Positions 45,863 to 55,106 of a DNA stretch of 64,000 nucleotides are shown here, piece by piece. Within the stretch, counting starts at the first letter, position 1; each line of letters starts with the position of its first letter. The notes under the pieces were generated by a model, which was not told where the DNA came from, made no database searches, and worked only from the letters and a program-made list of their open reading frames with translations. The position numbers were made by a program, and so were the translations under genes. This DNA is from Planctomycetota bacterium (GTDB lineage: Bacteria; Planctomycetota; UBA1135): positions 76,023 through 140,022 of the forward strand of contig JASMMA010000007.1 of NCBI GenBank assembly GCA_030748415.1. Direction: 5' to 3'.

Positions 45863-46729
45863 ATGTGGCCGGAACTATTACGGGTGGAGCTGTTTGGAGC
45901 AGAGCGGGTGCTCTCTTCCTTCGGCCTCTTTGTTGCTCTTGGATTCATGATTGGGGTGTGGATGGCCACTCGACTGGCTTCGAAATATGGCGAAGACACA
46001 ACTCGCGACCCCTTGGCGGTTCCGGACATTGCGTGGTGGTGTTTGATTGGGGTCATCGCGGGGGGTCGATTGGCCTATGTCTTGGTAAACCTTCCCTACT
46101 TCATGCTGAATCCAGTCAAAATCTTTGCTATTTGGGAAGGAGGACTCGTGATGTATGGGGGGCTCATTTTAGCCGCCACTCTGGGTGCTTGGAAAGCCCG
46201 AAAGCTCGGGCTGCGTGTTTCGGCCGCTCTAGATTGGGGACTCACTGGTGGTTTCCTCGGTCAGGCCATTGGGCGAATCGGATGCCTCATGGTGGGTGAT
46301 GATTATGGCCGTCCAACTGATGTGCCTTGGGCGCTTCAAGTTCCAGACCCACTTCCGCAAGGCTCCCTGTTCCCGGAAGACATGGTCGGCCAACTCCTCC
46401 ACCCGACCCAACCTTATATGCAACTCAAAGCCTTCTCACTTTTCTTACTCGGGCTATGGCTCCTCAAAAACAAATCTTTCCATGGGCAGGTTGCTGCAAT
46501 TCTTGTCGGCGGCTACGCCATCCTTCGATTTGTAGTCGAATACTTCCGAGGTGATTCGGTTGCTCGCGGAGGAATTTTCAAAGATGGCCTAGGTCCGGGC
46601 GAAGTCCCCCAACATGAAGTTGAACTATTACTCTCTTCTTCGCAAATGATTAGTTTGGTCGTTCTTCCCCTTGCGCTATTCGCGTATTGGCGCCTTTCGA
46701 AAAATCGCTTGGCTCCCCCAAATAGCTAA
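45863..46729 (+). CDS. lgt: Prolipoprotein diacylglyceryl transferase
   Basis: A 288-residue membrane enzyme adding diacylglycerol to the lipobox cysteine. About seven hydrophobic helices. The Lgt signature region GRIGCLMVGDDYGRPTDVPW and RFVVEYFRGD are recognisable. Differences from E. coli: the essential-His motif HGG reads MYGG here, Asn in GRIGN reads Cys, and Glu in NGE reads Asp. These may be lineage-typical, so assignment is by overall signature. Several predicted lipoproteins in this window would be its substrates. Its stop overlaps the next ATG by one base (TAATG). Confidence 0.85.
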   Translation: MWPELLRVELFGAERVLSSFGLFVALGFMIGVWMATRLASKYGEDTTRDPLAVPDIAWWCLIGVIAGGRLAYVLVNLPYFMLNPVKIFAIWEGGLVMYGGLILAATLGAWKARKLGLRVSAALDWGLTGGFLGQAIGRIGCLMVGDDYGRPTDVPWALQVPDPLPQGSLFPEDMVGQLLHPTQPYMQLKAFSLFLLGLWLLKNKSFHGQVAAILVGGYAILRFVVEYFRGDSVARGGIFKDGLGPGEVPQHEVELLLSSSQMISLVVLPLALFAYWRLSKNRLAPPNS

Positions 46730-47682
46730 TGTTCATCGCAGGGATTGACGAGGCTGGATATGGCCCCCTCTTGGGCCCCTTTACCGCTGGTTGGTCTCTC
46801 TTTCGCATCCCGGACACCAAGACCAATCTATGGGAAGTCACCTCAGATTGCGTAGCCCAGAAGCCCGGCCGAAAGGACCGTCGATTACGAATTGATGATT
46901 CCAAGCGCGTCAACACTGGCCCTCACGGGCGCGAAAGACTTGAGCGCGCTGTGGGGGCCTTTCTAGCGATGGAGCCTAGTTTGGGTGTTCAACTCAAGGC
47001 CTGGCTAGAAGCTCCCCCATCGGGAGATCGGGATTGGTTCAAGAAGGCGCCCTGGTTTGGCGCCTTGCCAGGAAAACTGTGCCCCTCCTCTGATACTGAA
47101 CGAGCTCACTTGGATTCAACTCTACTCCGGCGCTCTCTCTTAGCTGGTGGCTGCACCTTCGAGGGCTTCGGCGCCCGCGCAGTCCCCGCCGGCGAATGGA
47201 ATCAACTCCTGAACACGATTGGCTCCAAGGCCGATGTTCTCTTTTCAATCAGCATGGAAATCGTTTCCCATATCCTTCAGCTTAGCCAACCGGCTCCACT
47301 CAGGATTGAGATGGACCGTCATGGGGCACGCCGAAGTTATGCGTCGCGTTTGGAGAAAGTTCTATTGCCGGACTCCATTCAAATCCATGCCGAAACGCAA
47401 AAGGCTTCCCTTTACACGCTGAAATGGGGAGAACGCGAGGTCCAGCTTCGTTTTTCGGAAGGGGCAGATGGAAAATTTTTCCCCGTTGCATTGGCTTCCC
47501 TTGCGGCCAAACAAACTCGCGAGCGATTGATGGACCTTTGGAACCAATGGCACTCTGAACGATTCCCAGAAGTTCGTCCCACCAAAGGCTATGCCCAAGA
47601 TGGGAAGCGATGGCTCAACGATACTCGTGAAGGGCGTTCAAGCTTGGAACTCAACAGCGCCCTCCTTATTCGAAATCGCTAG
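46729..47682 (+). CDS. Divergent RNase HII-like nuclease
   Basis: A 317-residue RNase H-fold protein. The four acidic residues of RNase HII can be placed: the Asp-Glu of GIDEAGYGPLLGPF, Asp of RIEMDRHGARR and Asp of GADGKFFPVALASLAAK; the last lies 15 residues before Lys, as in E. coli. The DSK motif is DDSKRV. The GRG recognition motif of RNase HII reads GYG here, and an insertion of about 60-80 residues is present. It is coupled to lgt by TAATG. Probably a nuclease with altered specificity; the annotation is by motif. Confidence 0.7.
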   Translation: MFIAGIDEAGYGPLLGPFTAGWSLFRIPDTKTNLWEVTSDCVAQKPGRKDRRLRIDDSKRVNTGPHGRERLERAVGAFLAMEPSLGVQLKAWLEAPPSGDRDWFKKAPWFGALPGKLCPSSDTERAHLDSTLLRRSLLAGGCTFEGFGARAVPAGEWNQLLNTIGSKADVLFSISMEIVSHILQLSQPAPLRIEMDRHGARRSYASRLEKVLLPDSIQIHAETQKASLYTLKWGEREVQLRFSEGADGKFFPVALASLAAKQTRERLMDLWNQWHSERFPEVRPTKGYAQDGKRWLNDTREGRSSLELNSALLIRNR

Positions 47683-49958
47683 CGATTCTCCCCTTTCTCT
47701 TCGCCTTCGCTCTGTTGCTTGAAGAACTCGTAGAACGGGTTTGTAGGGTCGATGTCCTCTTTCCAGCGACCCGCCTGGGGGTCCTTTCCGGTTTGGACTT
47801 TTTCAATCTTCTTCCGGCGATCATCACGGCCACCTTTTCCGCCGCCGGGGCGAGATTTGGGCCGCATATCCTTGGCATGAGCCGGCAGGGGTGCTCGCCG
47901 TTCGCGACCATCTCCTTTTCCACGCCCCTTCCCTTTGCCTTTCCCTTTGCCACCGCTACCACGGGGACTCCCCTCTTCGGAGCGGAGTGAAACTCGGAAC
48001 CGCTGTTTTTCTAAGTCAATTGAAACAACACGCCCAGAAACTTCTTGCCCAACTTCCACGACCTCTTTTGGATCTTTTACAAACTGATCCGCAAGTTGAG
48101 AAACATGTACGAAGCCCTCACGGCGCATGCCAATTTCAACAAAAGCACCGTGTTCAAGAATTTTGGTAATTTTCCCCGAAACAGTGGCTCCAACTTCCAA
48201 AGACTCGAGGCGTTTCCCTGCCTGAGGACCACGATGCCCAAAGCGTGGACGCCGTGAAGTTTTGGAAAGTCCACGAATCACATGCGGAACAACTCGAGAA
48301 GTCCAGCCGCGTGCTTTAAGAATTTCATCCCATTCCAAATCCTGAAGTTTGGTCGGCTCTTTCAGGAAATTAGACGCTTCTTCTTGTTGGGAAGTGGCCT
48401 CTCGTAATGCTCCATAGTAAATCGGATGTAAGGGTTTCGCATCCAGGGGATCATCTCCGCCGCGAACCCTTAAGAAGCAAAATGCAGGGCGCAACTTTGA
48501 TTCGCACAATCCCATTCTATTTTTGAAATCCAACAAGGAGCAGAACGGACCCGTTGAGCGTTCAATTTCAACGGCTTTGGCATCAATCCCGGGTACTAAA
48601 TGCAACTCGTCATGAGAAGCGCTGTTGAGGTCAACCCCACGCGCGACAATCAAACTCTGCAAGAACACTTCAGTGAAGGTGTCCAATCGATGGTGATTCA
48701 CTTCTCCACGGTTCTGGATGAAGGCCCGAACTATGTGAGGTGTATGGTAAGCCGCGGCTCGGGGATGCTGGCCAAACCGAGCCAACATGAAGGCTTGCCG
48801 CTCATCGTGTTGCAAGTGTGACTCTTCAAAACTGCGAGCAACCTCGCGCAGAAGAGTGCGAACAACGGCAACTGGAACGAGCAAGCTCCGAAGCTTGCCC
48901 TCTTTCCGAAGAACATCCAAGGCTTTGTTGCCATAGGTTCGAGTAGGGGAATCTGCTTGAAGAGCAACAACCTCGGGGCGGTCTTCTCCCATAAACTGGG
49001 TGATGCTCTCGGCTAACTTTTGGTCATCCTTCGCAGAAAAGGTCGCCGCCCTAAGGAAATGTCCCTCGTTTGACAAAGCCATAGAAAGTTTTCCGTTCCG
49101 CTGAGCAAAAATTCCTAATACTTTTCCCTTTTGAAGCCCGCGATCCAGAGTCATTTCCAAAAGACCCCAAGCGTGCTGAAGGGCGTAGCTCTCGGCCCTC
49201 TTCTTCAGACGCGCGCGTGCCTCTTGAAGCAATCGAGGCACCTTTTCTTCGTCAACAAATTTTCTAAAGAGTGCAAAGTAGCCATCTTTTTCCTGTGGCG
49301 GAAATTCCGTTAGGGCAAATGCCTCTGGGACCACTTCCGAAGGCAGAGCAAAATGCAACTTGAGGGCGTGGGCGTGTTCACCCCTGCGCATAGTCAAATA
49401 TTGATTCTCTGGAACATCAGAAATTTTGTATTCCTTATCAGCAAACTGCTGGAAGGGCCGCAGTTCGGATTCCTTTCCTTCGAGCAACTCAACTCGCATC
49501 ACTCCTTTAGTTCGGAAAGAAGAACGCAGAAGTGCAGCGACCTTGCTTTGCCCACGGAGCTTCTGAAGATACTCCTTCTGCTCATCCTTCAAACTCTCAT
49601 CATCAGAACCAGATGGAGCTTCGGCCGGATGGAGGGTTAAGGCAATGTCTTCAAGTTCGCCCTCATCAGCGGCACCTTGAAGTTGGTCCCTCAAAGCTTC
49701 GTTATCGGAATCCTCAAGAGTGCGCAGCAAGTTGGCGCGGCGCCTCTCTAAAGAAATAACTTCCTGCATATGGTCTAGCAGGAGCTCGAAGCCGAGCGGG
49801 TTCGGGAATGCTCCGGCCAGTGCGGGATCAGCAAGCTGGAGCCAGGAGGGGTGTTGATTCTCGGCGAGAGCGTCGCGAAGGTGGCGGTAAACCGGCACCT
49901 TCAGGCCCAGAGACTGGGCAGTGCGCTGATCGCCTTGCGGCTTCTGCGTCGTGGACAT
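47679..49958 (-). CDS. Divergent Tex/Spt6-like RNA-binding transcription factor
   Basis: A 759-residue protein from ATG 49958. Order: helical N-terminus, a degenerate YqgF/RNase H-like domain (about 290-420; GKVLGIFAQRNGKLSMAL), a helix-hairpin-helix region (VDLNSASHDELHLVPGIDAK, about 455-510) and an S1 domain (GATVSGKITKILEHGAFVEI, about 610-680). A Gly/Lys-rich basic tail follows. This is the Tex domain order, but with low similarity. The stop overlaps the convergent RNase HII-like stop (CTAG). It lies 26 nt after fusA. Confidence 0.75.
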   Translation of the reverse strand: MSTTQKPQGDQRTAQSLGLKVPVYRHLRDALAENQHPSWLQLADPALAGAFPNPLGFELLLDHMQEVISLERRRANLLRTLEDSDNEALRDQLQGAADEGELEDIALTLHPAEAPSGSDDESLKDEQKEYLQKLRGQSKVAALLRSSFRTKGVMRVELLEGKESELRPFQQFADKEYKISDVPENQYLTMRRGEHAHALKLHFALPSEVVPEAFALTEFPPQEKDGYFALFRKFVDEEKVPRLLQEARARLKKRAESYALQHAWGLLEMTLDRGLQKGKVLGIFAQRNGKLSMALSNEGHFLRAATFSAKDDQKLAESITQFMGEDRPEVVALQADSPTRTYGNKALDVLRKEGKLRSLLVPVAVVRTLLREVARSFEESHLQHDERQAFMLARFGQHPRAAAYHTPHIVRAFIQNRGEVNHHRLDTFTEVFLQSLIVARGVDLNSASHDELHLVPGIDAKAVEIERSTGPFCSLLDFKNRMGLCESKLRPAFCFLRVRGGDDPLDAKPLHPIYYGALREATSQQEEASNFLKEPTKLQDLEWDEILKARGWTSRVVPHVIRGLSKTSRRPRFGHRGPQAGKRLESLEVGATVSGKITKILEHGAFVEIGMRREGFVHVSQLADQFVKDPKEVVEVGQEVSGRVVSIDLEKQRFRVSLRSEEGSPRGSGGKGKGKGKGRGKGDGRERRAPLPAHAKDMRPKSRPGGGKGGRDDRRKKIEKVQTGKDPQAGRWKEDIDPTNPFYEFFKQQSEGEEKGENR

Positions 49959-49984
49959 GATGCCCAATTCTAACCGTAGTCGCC

Positions 49985-52105
49985 CTACTTCGTGAGCTCT
50001 TCGACCAGTTTTTCGGCCACCCACGCAGGGACGGGGCGGTAGTTATCGGGTTCCATGGAGAACATTCCGCGGCCCTGAGTCATTCCACGAAGGCGACTCG
50101 CGTAACTGAACATTTCGGCAATGGGGACTGCTCCACGAACTTCCCGAAGGTCACCCGTGACTGCAATTTCATCCACTTCAACGCGGCGGGTGTTGAGGTC
50201 ACCGACAACATCTCCGATGTACTCCTCAGGTACTTGTACCGAAAGCTTCATGTAGGGCTCAAGGATGGTGGTGTTTTCTTTGCAAGCCTCACGGAATGCC
50301 AAGGAGCCCGCCATTTGGAAAGCAAGTTCGCTGGAATCCACTTCGTGGAACTTCCCGTAGTGAAGGTGAGCCCTCACATTCACAAATGGCCAGCCTAGGC
50401 GACCGCCAGTTTTCATCGCGCCCTCAATGCCAGCCTTGACTGCTGGAATGTACTGGCGAGGAATCACACCGCCCTTGATTTCATCAACGAACTCAAGACC
50501 GTCATCTTCCGCTTCGGGATTCGGAACGAAGCGAACATTTGCCACACCGTATTGGCCATGTCCACCACTTTGCTTGACATGCTTTCCTTCCACATCTTTT
50601 TCAGCCGAAATGGTCTGCCGATAGGCAACTTTTGGTGCACCTATCGAAATGGGAACTCCGTGGTCTCGTTCAATTCGAGTGGTGATAATTTCCAAATGAA
50701 GCTCACCCATTCCCGAGATTACAATCTCTTCGGTGTCTTGATCCACAATCGCGCGGAAGGAAGGATCTTCCTTGCACAAGTGGCCCAATACCGATGACAG
50801 CTTGTCGCGATCCTTCATGGCCTTGGGCTCGATGGACATGGAAATCACCGCCTCTGGGAAAGTCATAGATTCCAAAATGACCTGGTTGTCATTACAACAA
50901 ACCGTATCGCCGGTGGTTGTGTTCTTTAAACCAACCACTGCACAAATTTCACCAGCGTATGCGGTGTCCACGGCTTCGCGCTTATCCGCATGCATGAACA
51001 TCAATCGGCCCACGCGTTCTTTCTTGCGAGTTCGAGGATTCAAAACTTGGTCCCCGCGGCTCAAGGTACCTGAGTAAATTCGAACAAAAGTCAGGTCACC
51101 GTTCGGGTCGGCGATTGTTTTAAAAGCCAAGCCAGAGAAGGGTTCTGCGGAGCTGGGGCCGCGAACCAGTTCCTTTTCTTCGTCGCGGGGGTCAGACCCC
51201 ACAACGGCTCCAACCTCGAGCGGGTTTGGAAGATAGGAGGTAATCGCGTCCATCAAGAACATGACACCCTTGTCATGAAGAGCAGAACCACAGAAAACAG
51301 GGTAGGCGTGGCGCTGAAGCACGGCCGAGTGGCAGCACCGGATGATTTCTTCGTTGGTGATTTCTTCCCCTTCAAGGAACTTATCCACGAGCGCGTCTTC
51401 AACTTCGACAAGCTTCTCAATCATTTCATTGCGGCGGATTTCAACGATTTCCTTGAATTCTTCGGGGACTTCAATTTCTTTCACTTCAGTTCCAGAAGAG
51501 CCCTCCACAAACCTGCGGGCAGTTCGAGTGAGCAAATCAATGATGCCGTAGAACTCCTTTTCGGCGCCCATGGGAATTTGCATACGGACTGCATTCGCGC
51601 CCAAGCGATTAATGATGGACTCATAAGCTTTGTCAAAGTCAGCACCTGTGCGGTCCAACTTGTTGATGAAGCAAATTCGGGGCACGCCATAGCGGTCAGC
51701 CTGGCGCCAAACCGTTTCAGATTGAGCTTCCACACCCGCAACACCATCAAACACGGCTACTGCACCATCAAGAACCCGAAGGGAACGCTCTACCTCTACG
51801 GTGAAATCCACATGGCCTGGAGTATCGATGATATTGATTTGGGTTCCATCCCACTCACACTGAGTCGCTGCGGAAGTAATCGTAATTCCCCGAGCGCGCT
51901 CATCTTCTTGGTAGTCCATAGTGGCTGCGCCGTCATGGACCTCGCCAATCTGGTGAGTTCGGCCTGTAATAAACAGAATCCGTTCCGTAACAGTGGTCTT
52001 CCCAGCATCAATGTGAGCCATGATTCCAATATTCCGGATGTCCTTGAGGCGTTTTTCATCCTTGGGGTCGAGAGTGTTCGTATGGGCAGAGGTCGTAGCA
52101 GACAT
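49985..52105 (-). CDS. fusA: Elongation factor G
   Basis: A 706-residue GTPase driving ribosomal translocation. From ATG 52105. G1 [10 protein letters not shown]3 DTPGHVDF and G4 NKLDRTG are intact, with the switch sequence ERARGITI. Domains II-V follow in usual order ([12 protein letters not shown] in domain IV; final [15 protein letters not shown]). Length is normal. Not part of an rpsL-rpsG-tuf operon here, so it may be one of several EF-G copies. Confidence 0.96.
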   Translation of the reverse strand: MSATTSAHTNTLDPKDEKRLKDIRNIGIMAHIDAGKTTVTERILFITGRTHQIGEVHDGAATMDYQEDERARGITITSAATQCEWDGTQINIIDTPGHVDFTVEVERSLRVLDGAVAVFDGVAGVEAQSETVWRQADRYGVPRICFINKLDRTGADFDKAYESIINRLGANAVRMQIPMGAEKEFYGIIDLLTRTARRFVEGSSGTEVKEIEVPEEFKEIVEIRRNEMIEKLVEVEDALVDKFLEGEEITNEEIIRCCHSAVLQRHAYPVFCGSALHDKGVMFLMDAITSYLPNPLEVGAVVGSDPRDEEKELVRGPSSAEPFSGLAFKTIADPNGDLTFVRIYSGTLSRGDQVLNPRTRKKERVGRLMFMHADKREAVDTAYAGEICAVVGLKNTTTGDTVCCNDNQVILESMTFPEAVISMSIEPKAMKDRDKLSSVLGHLCKEDPSFRAIVDQDTEEIVISGMGELHLEIITTRIERDHGVPISIGAPKVAYRQTISAEKDVEGKHVKQSGGHGQYGVANVRFVPNPEAEDDGLEFVDEIKGGVIPRQYIPAVKAGIEGAMKTGGRLGWPFVNVRAHLHYGKFHEVDSSELAFQMAGSLAFREACKENTTILEPYMKLSVQVPEEYIGDVVGDLNTRRVEVDEIAVTGDLREVRGAVPIAEMFSYASRLRGMTQGRGMFSMEPDNYRPVPAWVAEKLVEELTK

Positions 52106-52280
52106 GGGTCTAGGAATGCGATGTGAGTATGGTTCGGTAGCGCTAATGATTTGGTGAGGTCCTAAGCCGGCGCCCCAGGCTTTTGAGACCATCCCCCACT
52201 GAGGGGAGCCCAACATTCTACCGAAAATTGCCCCCCGAGGCTACCTTGCTTCCCTTCAGACTTCCTAAGCACCCCGCCTC

Positions 52281-53210
52281 ATGGCTCTCCGTCGCAAAAA
52301 ATCCACCCCGAGACTCTCCCTCACGGTTCCGATGTCCACCAGCAACCTGGGTCCAGGCTTCGACACCTTCTCAGTTACGGTAGAGCAAGAAATCAAAATC
52401 AGCTGGGAACCCGCGGAAAAAACGGAGCTGGTTCGGAAGGGTGCCCTTGGGGAGTCTATTTTGTCCGTGGGCGGCGATCCTGTCTTGCGAGGCTTGAAGC
52501 GAGCCTCCATTTTGGCGAATAAAAAACTCCCCAATGGAAAAATTGAAGTTTCATCAACCGTTCCACCTGGCCGTGGTCTCGGAGCTAGCGGAGCGGGCAT
52601 TGTGGGTGGCCTTCTCCTCGGAAACAAAATCTGCAACGGCGGCCTCAAACCTGAACTGCTCCACCGGGAGGCCATTCAGCTTGAGGGGCACCCCGAAAAT
52701 GCAACCGGCTCCTTTCTGGGTGGCTCCCACTGGTCCATCCAGGACCCGAAAGAGAGCTGGCTCCATTTGCCTGTTACTCTTCACCGAGACTTGCGCCTTC
52801 TTTTCATTCTTCCGCCGTACCCCCTTTCCACGAAACGAGCACGGGAAGTCCTTCCAAGCTCAGTGAGTTTTCCGCGCGCCGCCGCCCAAGCACGAAGGAC
52901 CCCCATCTTGCTGGAAGGCCTCCGCACTCTGGACGAGCGTGCAATTCAAATCGGAATCCAAGATGAACTCCATGTAGAGGCTCGCCTTCGCCAATTGACT
53001 GGTGCAAAGGGGCTCCTTGGTTTTGCTGTGCGTGCTGGCGGAATTGCGGCCACTCTTTCAGGTGCCGGCTCTGCTCTCCTTGTTCTTACTCGCACCGGTC
53101 AAATGTCTCAGGTTGAAACTCGGCTCAAGCGAAGGGTGAAGCGCCTATGGGGAGAGTCGGGTTCGGTGATTCGAAGCCGAGTCCAGCCCCATGGGGCCTC
53201 GTTCAACTAG
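52281..53210 (+). CDS. thrB: Homoserine kinase
   Basis: A 309-residue GHMP kinase. Substrate-binding PMSTSNLGPGFDTFSV, the ATP-binding loop PPGRGLGASGAGIVGG and the base motif LEGHPENATG match ThrB of threonine synthesis. The third GHMP motif ATLSGAGSALLVL is present. Length is usual. It is divergent from fusA (175 bp between) and its stop shares CTAG with the convergent enzyme-I-like gene. No thrA/thrC nearby. Confidence 0.88.
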   Translation: MALRRKKSTPRLSLTVPMSTSNLGPGFDTFSVTVEQEIKISWEPAEKTELVRKGALGESILSVGGDPVLRGLKRASILANKKLPNGKIEVSSTVPPGRGLGASGAGIVGGLLLGNKICNGGLKPELLHREAIQLEGHPENATGSFLGGSHWSIQDPKESWLHLPVTLHRDLRLLFILPPYPLSTKRAREVLPSSVSFPRAAAQARRTPILLEGLRTLDERAIQIGIQDELHVEARLRQLTGAKGLLGFAVRAGGIAATLSGAGSALLVLTRTGQMSQVETRLKRRVKRLWGESGSVIRSRVQPHGASFN

Positions 53211-54898
53211 CGGCATATTTTTTCCGCCGCGCGCTCGCTTGCGGAAAGATCAAGGCCATCCAGCCGGGCCTGTGCAAGTTGGAGCAAAGCAGGCCTAAGG
53301 GCAAAGTCTCGAATTCCCGCTCCGACAAGAAGTTCCAGGTTCCCCTCTTCCACAACACTCTCGCCGTACACAGAGAGTGGCTTATCCAAAGCTTCAGCAA
53401 GTTGGGCAATTTTCCGAACGGCACGCAAAACCACTCGATGAACCCCCGAAAGGCCGCGCAAAACTTCAGGATGGTGATGGTTGCGATCCGAAGCGAGAAG
53501 GTACTGCGAAAAGGAATCTAATCCGATGCAAAGGAAGTCAGAAACAGGAAAAATCTCCCGCGCTAGCAATGCAGAGGATGGCGTTTCAATAACAGCGCCA
53601 ACAAGGGGCGGCTTCGAAACATCCACTCCAGCGAGCCGCAATTCTTCTCGAACAGTATCAAAGGCTTCACGAATGCGTAACAAGTCAGCGGGTCCAGTCA
53701 CGAAAGGTACCGCAACACGAACCTCCTGCCCTTCACTGGCTCGATAAATGGAACGAAGTTGAAGGTTCAACATTTCCGGCCGCGAAAAGAGCAACCGGAT
53801 TCCGCGCAAACCTAGGGCGGGATTTGTTTCACCCTCTGAAAAAACATTCGGCAGGTCCGATGTTGAGTCCAAATCGGGGAGGCGAAAGACGATGGAATCG
53901 GAAGCGTTAAATACTTGTTTGTACAAGGCCGTCAAAGATTCTTCCTTGGGGGAACCCTGGCGCTGAAAGATAGGAAGTTCAGTTCGGTAAAGGCCGGTAT
54001 CCAAAATCCCAATGCGGGCCGCGGTTCGAGCTTCCGTTGCACTTGCAACAGCAGCCCCTAATCGTACTGAAGTCCCATCAGCTAATCGTGGTTGAGAAAG
54101 AACCGGTGTATCTTCTTCAAGGGCTCGGTTTTGGGCGGCACCGACTGATTCAGGGGAAGGGTCTAACACGACCTGTCCGGTGTTCCCATCCACGAGCAAA
54201 GTTTGGCCCTCGGTCAAGCTGTCCCGCAGCCCTTCCACTCCGATTACCGCAGGTATTCCGGCGGCACGGGTCAGGATTGCGCCATGGTTTGTTGTGGAGC
54301 CCGATTCCGCTGCAATCGCAGCGAACCCATGTTCCAGGGATTCAGTTAAATCAGAGAGTGTGAGTTCCTTCACGACCAAAATGCCGTCCTTCAAGTCTGA
54401 ACGACTGGCAGAGCTTTGGCCTGCAGTTCCACCTCGACTGCAATGGCGAAGCATCCGAAGGGCAACATCGCGCATATCGCTCATTTTGTTGCGAAGGCTC
54501 TCCGTTTGAACGACTTCAAACAAACGCTCATAAACATGAAAGACATCCTTAACAGAATTTTCCAAGGTCATGCGCTGTTCACGGATTCGATCTTTCACAT
54601 CTGCTTCGATTACAGGATCTTCAAGTAGATGAAGATGAGTATCGAAAACGGCACGCTGTTCAGCAGTGAAGTGATCGGCCAAGGCCTCACGCTGCCGAAC
54701 CAGAGACACCCGCGCAGCTCGAGCAACCGAATCCAGGCGCCCCATCTCTAGTTCAACCTCTTCATCGCTGAGGCGATGTTCTTCCAAATCGTCCAACCCG
54801 GCAAAACTAAGGAAAGCGGGGCCGCAGGCAACGCCAGGGCTCGCCGATTGTCCTGGAAATACAGATTGGCCTAAATGCGAGTCAGCGGTCCGAGTCAT
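53207..54898 (-). CDS. PTS enzyme I-like protein with degenerate PEP domain
   Basis: A 563-residue PtsI homologue. The phosphohistidine motif is intact (GSTTNHGAILTRAAGIPAVIG). In the PEP-binding domain GLYRTELP and VIETPS are kept. The metal motif IGTNDLTQY reads IGLDSFSQY, the catalytic Cys of CGE is Tyr (VYGES) and the RTLDIGGDK site is eroded (FRLPDLDSTSD). PEP-dependent autophosphorylation therefore looks doubtful. No HPr or EII gene is in the window. It begins 20 nt after MITE-like element C. Confidence 0.8.
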   Translation of the reverse strand: MTRTADSHLGQSVFPGQSASPGVACGPAFLSFAGLDDLEEHRLSDEEVELEMGRLDSVARAARVSLVRQREALADHFTAEQRAVFDTHLHLLEDPVIEADVKDRIREQRMTLENSVKDVFHVYERLFEVVQTESLRNKMSDMRDVALRMLRHCSRGGTAGQSSASRSDLKDGILVVKELTLSDLTESLEHGFAAIAAESGSTTNHGAILTRAAGIPAVIGVEGLRDSLTEGQTLLVDGNTGQVVLDPSPESVGAAQNRALEEDTPVLSQPRLADGTSVRLGAAVASATEARTAARIGILDTGLYRTELPIFQRQGSPKEESLTALYKQVFNASDSIVFRLPDLDSTSDLPNVFSEGETNPALGLRGIRLLFSRPEMLNLQLRSIYRASEGQEVRVAVPFVTGPADLLRIREAFDTVREELRLAGVDVSKPPLVGAVIETPSSALLAREIFPVSDFLCIGLDSFSQYLLASDRNHHHPEVLRGLSGVHRVVLRAVRKIAQLAEALDKPLSVYGESVVEEGNLELLVGAGIRDFALRPALLQLAQARLDGLDLSASERAAEKICR

Positions 54899-54918
54899 AA
54901 TCTTATTTTACGATAACT

Positions 54919-55084
54919 AGACACTGACCCTATCCAGTGGGTCACTTTATATCTACTCCCTTTTCTGCAAAGCACTTATGACTCAATTTCAATTCGTGCT
55001 AGGCCCGACTCTTATTTATTTCCGAAATCCCCTAATTTCAAGCATTTAGAAAAGGTGGTGACCCATTGGATAGGGTCAGTGTCT
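54919..55084. mobile_element. MITE-like inverted-repeat element C
   Basis: 166 bp with terminal inverted repeats CTAGACACTGACCC at both ends and subterminal TGACCC-N8-GGGTCA hairpins; N8 is TATCCAGT on the left and TATCCAAT on the right. It lies between the HEAT-repeat gene and the enzyme-I-like gene, which run in the same direction. The interior differs from elements A and B. Confidence 0.75.
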
Positions 55085-55106
55085 AGGGGGGGGAGGAGCC
55101 GCCAAT

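Noticed and set aside
51275..52126. A 283-codon open frame on the plus strand over fusA
   Set aside because: It is antisense to the strongly conserved EF-G gene, and its translation shows no domain or signal; a by-product of codon use.
39703..55084. REPIN/RAYT interpretation of the inverted-repeat elements
   Set aside because: The paired hairpins look REP-like, but the reading frame beside the matching terminus resembles a DDE transposase tail, not a Y1 RAYT, and elements are longer than usual REPINs.
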